A DNA stretch of 16,967 nucleotides from Candidatus Saccharibacteria bacterium CG_4_10_14_0_2_um_filter_52_9 (GTDB lineage Bacteria > Patescibacteriota > Saccharimonadia > Saccharimonadales > UBA4665): the NCBI GenBank assembly GCA_002792275.1, contig PFOA01000060.1:1-16967 (forward strand), read 5' to 3'. The translations under genes were made by a program, and so were the position numbers. Shown piece after piece: positions 12,678-16,967 of this stretch; the stretch's first letter is position 1; every line of letters starts with the position of its first letter. The notes below the pieces were generated by a model that was given only the letters and a program-made list of their open reading frames with translations, had not been told where the DNA came from and made no database searches.

Positions 12678-13129
12678 AGCTTATCTGGCGAAGGGCGATT
12701 GCGGGAGCGTTGCTTGGTGATGCGCCGGCCGCCGGCCTTCATTAAGCGGTAGGCCAGGGTGATGATCCAGACGGCCAATAACAGGTCAGCTATGCTGGTA
12801 AACAGGCTGAGCAGGCCGTTGTGGTAGCGTACGTTAAGCCTGATATTAAAGAAAGCAATCAGGGCTATCATGGCCTCGGCGGCAATAAGTATCTGGGCTA
12901 GACGACGGCTACGCTTTTCCTGGGCGGCGTAACCAATAAGTAACACAATTCCGAACCACATGATGGTCAGAATATAAAACACTACCGAAGAGAAGATGTT
13001 ACTAAAACAACCACCGCCTTCGTGATGGCAGGTTGTAACGATCGAATCAAGGCCGTTTAAGATGTTCAATAACCCCAGTACGATGAACTGAATCAGGGTA
13101 GCGGTGCCGGTTTCGTAGGTGAGCTTCAT
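12674..13129 (-). CDS. Four-helix integral membrane protein, function unknown
   Basis: A 151-residue protein with four predicted membrane helices at about 10-30, 46-68, 77-97 and 106-128, ending in a very basic tail (GGRRITKQRSRNRPSPDK). The loop between helices 1 and 2 has CHHEGGGC (C34, H35, H36, C41), which could form a disulfide or bind a metal if exposed. No family recognised. It converges with polA, overlapping it by 4 bp, and is divergent from the 13198 gene across a symmetrical promoter region. Confidence 0.72.
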   Translation of the reverse strand: MKLTYETGTATLIQFIVLGLLNILNGLDSIVTTCHHEGGGCFSNIFSSVVFYILTIMWFGIVLLIGYAAQEKRSRRLAQILIAAEAMIALIAFFNIRLNVRYHNGLLSLFTSIADLLLAVWIITLAYRLMKAGGRRITKQRSRNRPSPDKL

Positions 13130-13137
13130 CCGTAGTT

Positions 13138-13186
13138 ATTATATCCGATAACGCCCAAGCTTAAGCTATTGCAAAAAACATATAAT
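13138..13186. promoter_or_regulatory. Symmetrical divergent promoters around a 10-bp palindrome
   Basis: The minus-strand TATAAT is at 13143-13138 (8 nt before ATG 13129) and the plus-strand TATAAT at 13181-13186 (11 nt before ATG 13198). Almost midway lies AGCTTAAGCT (13158-13167), a perfect palindrome at the -35 positions of both promoters (13 and 14 bp from the boxes). It may be a shared operator or just overlapping -35s. Confidence 0.6.
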
Positions 13187-13197
13187 AGTGGTAGTAT

Positions 13198-13761
13198 ATG
13201 TATATCATGAGATATATCTTTGGCCTGCTGGTGGTTCTTGGACTACTCATCCTTTTGATAGTCCTGCTGGTTGGTGGCGGTGGCAAACCGAAGGTTCCGG
13301 CTACCAGCAAGACTCTCGACAGCTACGCCACAACCAATGCCGAAACCCGTCTGACAATTGACGGCTCGGTTAATGCCCAGAGTATTCACAACCAGATACG
13401 CATCACCGTCGACCGCAACAACGTTACCTATGAGCAGGTACAGGGTTACAACGGTAATGTCATCAAAATGCAACGCTTTGACAACACCGAAAACGCCTAC
13501 GCCAACTTCCTTTCGGCGCTGACTCATGCCGGTTTCACAAAAGGCAACGCCGATAAAGCTTTGGCTGATGAACGGGGCTATTGTTCCACAGGAGACCGTT
13601 ATATTTTCGAACTGAGCCAGAATGATAAAAACATCGAACGCTTCTGGGCTACTAATTGCGGTAATCCCAAAACCTACGGCGGCAACGCCAATTTAACCGT
13701 TGAACTCTTCAAAGCCCAGGTGCCCGGTTATTCTGATCTGACCCAAAGCATCGTACTTTAA
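13198..13761 (+). CDS. Membrane-anchored extracytoplasmic protein, function unknown
   Basis: A 187-residue protein with an N-terminal helix (about residues 5-26, IFGLLVVLGLLILLIVLLV) and no obvious signal-peptidase or lipobox site, so probably a signal anchor with the rest outside. The outer domain has two cysteines (GYCSTGDRY and TNCGNP) that could form one disulfide, plus many Asn/Thr and mixed beta-like segments (NQIRITVDRNNVTYEQVQGY, FERFW-like NIERFWATNCG). I associate this layout with Saccharibacteria surface proteins but cannot name a family. ATG 13198 or an in-frame ATG at 13207 could be the start. The HAD gene follows after 20 bp with its own -10 box. Confidence 0.75.
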   Translation: MYIMRYIFGLLVVLGLLILLIVLLVGGGGKPKVPATSKTLDSYATTNAETRLTIDGSVNAQSIHNQIRITVDRNNVTYEQVQGYNGNVIKMQRFDNTENAYANFLSALTHAGFTKGNADKALADERGYCSTGDRYIFELSQNDKNIERFWATNCGNPKTYGGNANLTVELFKAQVPGYSDLTQSIVL

Positions 13762-13766
13762 CGATA

Positions 13767-13775
13767 TGCGACAAT
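13767..13775 (+). promoter_or_regulatory. Extended -10 promoter for the HAD gene (leaderless geometry)
   Basis: TGcGACAAT at 13767-13775, then 6 nt (ATAGGT) and ATG 13782. The hexamer is weaker than others, but spacing and TGn match. It may act beside read-through from the 13198 gene. Confidence 0.5.
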
Positions 13776-13781
13776 ATAGGT

Positions 13782-14351
13782 ATGATTAGGGCGATTATAT
13801 TTGATTGTTTCGGCGTGCTGGCAACTGAGGCCTGGCTACCGTTTAAGACTAAGTATTTTGGCGATGATCCGGCTAGGTTCGAACAAGCAACTGATCTGGG
13901 CAACCAGGCCAATCGCGGCCTGATAAGCTATGATGACTTCCTGCGTTTGATAGGCGTAATGACGAATATGACACCTGACGCAGTCGATTCTGAAATCGCC
14001 CGCAACGTGCCCGATGAAGAACTGTTTACTTATCTGCGCGAGCTGAAACCCACCTACAAGCTCGGCTTGCTGAGCAATATTGCCCGCAATCGTCTGGAGC
14101 AGATGTTTGCGGATGACCAACTGGCATTGTTTGATGCTATTACGTTGTCATACAAGAGTGGTTACATAAAACCACAGCCGGAAGCTTACTCCGTTGTTGC
14201 CGATCAACTGAAAGTCAGCATCAATAATTGTATGTTCGTCGACGATCAGGAGCGCAATGTTAGCGGTGCCCGCACAGCCGGCATGCAGGCTATTTTATAC
14301 CGTTCTGCCGCACAGCTGAGGCAAGAGCTGGAACCGCTCCTAACAGGCTAG
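13782..14351 (+). CDS. HAD-superfamily (subclass IA) hydrolase with altered motif I
   Basis: A 189-residue HAD protein. Motif I is IIFDCFGVL with nucleophile D8; motif II is LLSN (S98); motif III Lys is in YIKPQPEAY (K130); motif IV is FVDDQERNV (D154, D155). The cap is a helical insert after motif I (about 15-80), the IA arrangement. The residue two after the nucleophile is Phe (F10) instead of the Asp that acts as general acid/base in HAD phosphatases. Such replacements occur in non-phosphatase HADs (dehalogenase-like, epoxide-hydrolase N-domain-like), so phosphatase activity is doubtful. Substrate unknown. Its stop overlaps the DciA-like gene's stop in a shared CTAG. Confidence 0.9.
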   Translation: MIRAIIFDCFGVLATEAWLPFKTKYFGDDPARFEQATDLGNQANRGLISYDDFLRLIGVMTNMTPDAVDSEIARNVPDEELFTYLRELKPTYKLGLLSNIARNRLEQMFADDQLALFDAITLSYKSGYIKPQPEAYSVVADQLKVSINNCMFVDDQERNVSGARTAGMQAILYRSAAQLRQELEPLLTG

Positions 14352-14584
14352 CCGATACGGAAAGTTAAGCGTTTGTCTAGTTGACAGCGGCGCTTTATCT
14401 CCGGTCCGCGCAAGCGCAGGGTGGAGGCCAGAGCAGAGTTCGGCACCGATATAACGATGTCTTTGTCGCGCACCTGTACGCCAACCTCGACTTTGAACTC
14501 GTCCCGAACATACTTTTTGATGCTCGCCATCTCCGGCGGTTCGTCAAAGTTCTTATTGCCCAGTAGGGTGGAGAGGGAATCCAT
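14348..14584 (-). CDS. Small DUF721/DciA-like protein
   Basis: A 78-residue protein. ATG 14584 is used because it follows a consensus -10 by 6 nt; the frame also runs 47 codons further upstream, but that would read through the mutM 5' end. The core FKVEVGVQVRDKDIVISVPNSALASTLRLRGPEIKRRCQLDKRLTFRI fits DUF721: a beta strand with an NG/KD turn, then v.vpnsalas.L+l, then a basic helix and a final RLTFRI strand. DciA is the ancestral bacterial loader of the replicative helicase DnaB. If this is DciA it is a minimal version, lacking the long basic tails of larger DciAs. It sits back-to-back with mutM and in the same window as dnaG and polA. Assignment is moderate because the protein is short. Confidence 0.6.
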   Translation of the reverse strand: MDSLSTLLGNKNFDEPPEMASIKKYVRDEFKVEVGVQVRDKDIVISVPNSALASTLRLRGPEIKRRCQLDKRLTFRIG

Positions 14585-14590
14585 CACCCC

Positions 14591-14607
14591 ATTATACTTG
14601 TTACAAT
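14591..14607. promoter_or_regulatory. Back-to-back -10 boxes for the DciA-like gene (minus) and mutM (plus)
   Basis: Minus-strand TATAAT at 14596-14591, 6 nt (GGGGTG) before ATG 14584. Plus-strand TGtTACAAT with hexamer 14602-14607, 6 nt (AAACGA) before ATG 14614. The hexamers are only 5 bp apart and the start codons 29 bp apart, so two polymerases could not occupy both at once. Each -35 zone lies in the other gene's first codons. Confidence 0.7.
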
Positions 14608-14613
14608 AAACGA

Positions 14614-15492
14614 ATGCCGGAGTTGCCAGAAGTTGAAACCGTAAAGATCGGTTTGGCGCGCTTGTTGCCGGGGCGGCAAATCGCAGAGGTTGATTTTGAT
14701 TGGCCAAAATCTTTTCCCAATGCACCGGCTGACGTGCAAAAATTTATCATTAAGGCTAGCGTCACCGAGGTGAAACGGCGGGCTAAAGTGTTACTCATCG
14801 AACTGTCCAGCAACTATTCGCTGGTAATTCATCTGAAAATGACCGGCCAGTTGGTGTTTAAAGGCGCTGGTGAGCGGTTTGGTGCCGGCCATCCAAATGC
14901 CTCCCTGGTGGGTTCACTGCCCGACAAATCAACCCGCGTCACTCTGACATTTACAGATAACAGCCGATTGTTTTTTAATGATCAACGCAAGTTCGGCTGG
15001 GTACGGTTAATCCCCACCCCGGAAGTTATGAACCTTGATTTTTTTAAAAAGGTCGGCCCGGAGCCGCTGGCCGCCGATTTCGGCTGGACGGATCTGTGCG
15101 AACGTTTGCTAAGGCGCAAAAATACCAGCATCAAGGCCGCCTTGCTTGATCAGACGGTAGTGGCCGGGGTCGGCAATATCTATGCCGATGAATCGCTGTG
15201 GGGAGCCAAAATCCACCCCAGCACATCTGTTAAAAACCTGTCGGCCAGACAATTTCACGAACTCTACGACGAACTGGTATACGTGCTGAGGCTGGCGATT
15301 GAAAAAGGCGGCTCAACCGACCGGAACTATGTTGATGCTGAGGGCAAAAAGGGTAGTTATATGAGTTTTGCACGGGTTTTTCGCCGCGAGGGGCAGTCCT
15401 GTCCTCGTTGCGGCAGTATTATCGAAAAAAGCCGGGTAGCCGGCCGCGGCACGCACTTCTGCCCGCTTTGTCAGCCTAAGCCGCCGCTTTAG
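14614..15492 (+). CDS. mutM: Formamidopyrimidine-DNA glycosylase (Fpg/MutM)
   Basis: A base-excision-repair enzyme removing 8-oxoguanine and FapyG, with AP-lyase activity. It has 292 residues, slightly longer than the ~270 norm. The N terminus MPELPEVETV gives catalytic P2 and E3 after Met removal. K58 lies in RRAKVLLIEL. The lesion/strand motifs HLKMTGQL and RKFGWVRL are present, as is the helix-two-turn-helix QTVVAGVGNIYADE. The C-terminal zinc finger is complete (C263, C266, C283, C286; CPRC ... THFCPLC). After K-G-G-S-T the loop TDRNYVDAEGKKGSY is normal. The leaderless-type promoter shares its region with the DciA-like gene. It overlaps the 3' end of the trehalose gene by 17 bp. Confidence 0.97.
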   Translation: MPELPEVETVKIGLARLLPGRQIAEVDFDWPKSFPNAPADVQKFIIKASVTEVKRRAKVLLIELSSNYSLVIHLKMTGQLVFKGAGERFGAGHPNASLVGSLPDKSTRVTLTFTDNSRLFFNDQRKFGWVRLIPTPEVMNLDFFKKVGPEPLAADFGWTDLCERLLRRKNTSIKAALLDQTVVAGVGNIYADESLWGAKIHPSTSVKNLSARQFHELYDELVYVLRLAIEKGGSTDRNYVDAEGKKGSYMSFARVFRREGQSCPRCGSIIEKSRVAGRGTHFCPLCQPKPPL

Positions 15493-16967
15493 GCAGTTTT
15501 TTGAGCAGGTTGATGGCTGCCTCGTCGGACGGTAGGCGAAAACGAGCCGCCGTGCGACCGCGACCGACTTTTATGTTGTAGGCCGAAGTCGGCAGGGCGG
15601 CAAACAGATCCTCGTCGGTCATATCATCACCAATCGAAAGCATAAAATCATAGTCGTGCTGTAACCAATTTTGGGCGGCTACACCCTTGTTGACACGGGG
15701 ATTTTTAATCTCCAGCACCTTATTGCCTTGCAATAATTCGAGCCCAAAGGCTTTGAGTGACGGCCTGAGAACACGCTTAATAATAATGGCGTACTTTTGG
15801 GCATAATATGGCGGCACGGCCCGGTAATGCCAGACCAGCGAGTGCGGCTTGGTCTCGACGCGGGCACCGGGAGCCAGCCGGGCGTATTTTTCCAGCGCCG
15901 GTTGCAAGATTTGTTTCCAGGTGGTGTCTGATTTTTCCAATATCTGCCAGTGCTTATTGCCGGCCTTCTTAACCGCCAATCCATGCTCGGCCACCAGACT
16001 GACAGGCAGTCCGGCGAACCAGGCCCCCAGGTCGCTGGCCCTGCGACCGCTGATCAGCACTATATCATTAGCCTTATCTTTGCCCAGGGTTTCCAGCAAG
16101 TGTAGTAATGACTTGGGCGGCTTGGCGGCTTGATAATTGGCGGAAAAAGGCACCAGACTGCCATCGTAATCGAATAACAGCAGTCGTTTGCCGGCGTGAG
16201 CGTAGTCGTCGTTAAGCTGTTTGGTTAATTTGCTGTTTAGGGTGCGGGTGCGCGGCTTGGGCGAACGTATAGGTTGCTGTAACGTCTTCACAAAATCCTT
16301 GGCCCAGTATTGTACGGTGTTATGAGACAGCTGTTTGCGCATGTGTTTCAGGCGGCGGCGCAATTCGCGGCGGCGCATGCTGAGGGCATCCTGTAGGGCA
16401 TCTACCAGCGCCTCCGGACGTTTCGGGTTAACCAGCAAAGCCTGGTGCAGTTCTTCGGCCGCGCCGGCCGTTTCGCTCAATATCAGCACGCCGTTTTTGT
16501 GGGTGCTGGCTACAAACTCCTTGGCGGCCAGGTTCATGCCGTCGCGCAAGGGAGCGATGAACGCCACATCGGCTACCTGAAACAGGGCAGTAACTTCTTC
16601 AAATGGCTGGGCAATGTTCATATAATCGACCGGTTGCCACCTATCCGTGCCATAAAGCGTGTTGATTTCTTCGACCCGTGCCGCCAAGCGTGCCGCCAAG
16701 CGCTGGTAAACGGCAATATCGGTACGCGACGGCGCCGCCACCATGCTAAACACAACCTTGCCGTGTAGCTTGGGATCGCGCTCCAACAGCTTCTGGTAGG
16801 CTTTGAGGCGCTCTACCAGCCCCTTGCTGGGATCGAGCCGGTCAACGGCCACGATGACCTTGCGGCCCCTGTAGCGCTTGCGGTAGCGGCGAACGGCAGC
16901 TTTGACGGCCTTGGTTTTGATGGCCTCAGAGTACTTCTTATAATCGATGCCCATCGGAAAGTCGGCG
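15476..16967 (-). CDS. Bifunctional trehalose-6-phosphate synthase/phosphatase (5' part outside window)
   Basis: The frame is open to the window edge: codons before the ATG at 16954 read ADFP, giving a PMGIDY segment like the GT20 FPIGID motif, so that Met is internal. The visible 496 residues begin with the C-terminal Rossmann half of an OtsA-type GT20 synthase (VAVDRLDPSKGLVERLKAYQKLL, PFEEVTALFQVADVAFIAPLRDGMNLAAKEFVA, ETAGAAEE). After a basic linker comes an OtsB-type HAD phosphatase: LLLFDYDGSLVPF (nucleophile Asp near 16165-16175), IVLISGRRASDLG, VAEHGLAV, MLSIGDDMTDEDLFAAL. Together they would make trehalose from UDP-glucose and glucose-6-P in two steps, an osmo- and desiccation protectant. 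Both active-site regions seen here are intact. A short tandem repeat encodes LAARLAAR (around 16678-16702). Confidence 0.95.
   Translation of the reverse strand, partial: ADFPMGIDYKKYSEAIKTKAVKAAVRRYRKRYRGRKVIVAVDRLDPSKGLVERLKAYQKLLERDPKLHGKVVFSMVAAPSRTDIAVYQRLAARLAARVEEINTLYGTDRWQPVDYMNIAQPFEEVTALFQVADVAFIAPLRDGMNLAAKEFVASTHKNGVLILSETAGAAEELHQALLVNPKRPEALVDALQDALSMRRRELRRRLKHMRKQLSHNTVQYWAKDFVKTLQQPIRSPKPRTRTLNSKLTKQLNDDYAHAGKRLLLFDYDGSLVPFSANYQAAKPPKSLLHLLETLGKDKANDIVLISGRRASDLGAWFAGLPVSLVAEHGLAVKKAGNKHWQILEKSDTTWKQILQPALEKYARLAPGARVETKPHSLVWHYRAVPPYYAQKYAIIIKRVLRPSLKAFGLELLQGNKVLEIKNPRVNKGVAAQNWLQHDYDFMLSIGDDMTDEDLFAALPTSAYNIKVGRGRTAARFRLPSDEAAINLLKKLPKAAA

Noticed and set aside
14585..14725. 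Upstream extension of the DciA-like protein
   Set aside because: It would run antisense through the first codons of mutM and has no family similarity; the consensus -10 lies 6 nt before ATG 14584.
1..16967. Alternative genetic code (UGA as glycine) as in SR1/Gracilibacteria
   Set aside because: TGA ends orn and the P-loop kinase gene at the expected protein lengths, and no gene shows in-frame TGA.
1..16967. tRNA, rRNA, CRISPR arrays, riboswitches
   Set aside because: Nearly all sequence is coding and the few short gaps are explained by promoters and repeats; no cloverleaf-like or repeat-spacer pattern was noticed.

Overview
The window looks like a chromosomal segment of a Candidatus Saccharibacteria (TM7, Patescibacteria/CPR) genome. 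This is inferred from the gene set, from very tight packing, from a DnaG primase whose zinc-ribbon ligands are all replaced, and from several small single-pass membrane proteins of a kind I associate with that lineage. Codon use looks standard: TGA ends orn and the P-loop kinase gene, so this is not a UGA-glycine CPR lineage. I see no rRNA, tRNA, CRISPR array, integrase or transposase. No gene-free stretch exceeds about 210 bases.

Layout. At 1-626 are the end of an MscL channel gene and msrB, spaced 2 bp. At 648-2883 lies a more A+T-rich, accessory-looking patch: a BRO-N/antirepressor-type gene (minus) containing a perfect 31-bp palindrome, an unrecognised gene with kinase-fold-like features whose 5' end carries an in-frame stop, and an HxlR-type regulator (minus). 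At 2938-3823 are orn (oligoribonuclease) and an overlapping MmcQ/YjbR gene. At 3820-4800 (minus) is a proline/glutamine-rich membrane-anchored protein, divergent from dnaG-rpoD (4885-7801), a reduced macromolecular-synthesis operon. A UPF0200-like P-loop kinase (minus) converges on rpoD. Then come a hypothetical protein (8459-9334), 5-formyltetrahydrofolate cyclo-ligase, and polA (9999-12677). In front of polA sit a large inverted repeat made of two palindromes and a 12-bp direct repeat. A four-helix membrane protein (minus), an anchored extracytoplasmic protein, a HAD hydrolase, a DciA-like (DUF721) protein (minus), mutM, and the truncated 5' side of a fused trehalose-6-phosphate synthase/phosphatase (minus) complete the window.

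Together the genes serve replication and repair (dnaG, polA, mutM, a DciA-like candidate), housekeeping transcription (rpoD), RNA turnover (orn), and osmotic/oxidative protection (mscL, msrB, trehalose synthesis).

The most striking window-wide pattern is in the promoters. At most transcription-unit heads a recognisable -10 box, often an extended TGn form without a clear -35, ends only 6-8 nt before the start codon (bro, orn, the 3820-4800 gene, the kinase, 5-FCL, polA, the 12674-13129 gene, HAD, dciA-like, mutM). That geometry predicts leaderless mRNAs. Shine-Dalgarno motifs appear chiefly inside operons (rpoD) or at one unit head (8459). All complete convergent pairs but one overlap at their stop codons or abut, two of them sharing a palindromic CTAG, which leaves no room for conventional intergenic terminators.
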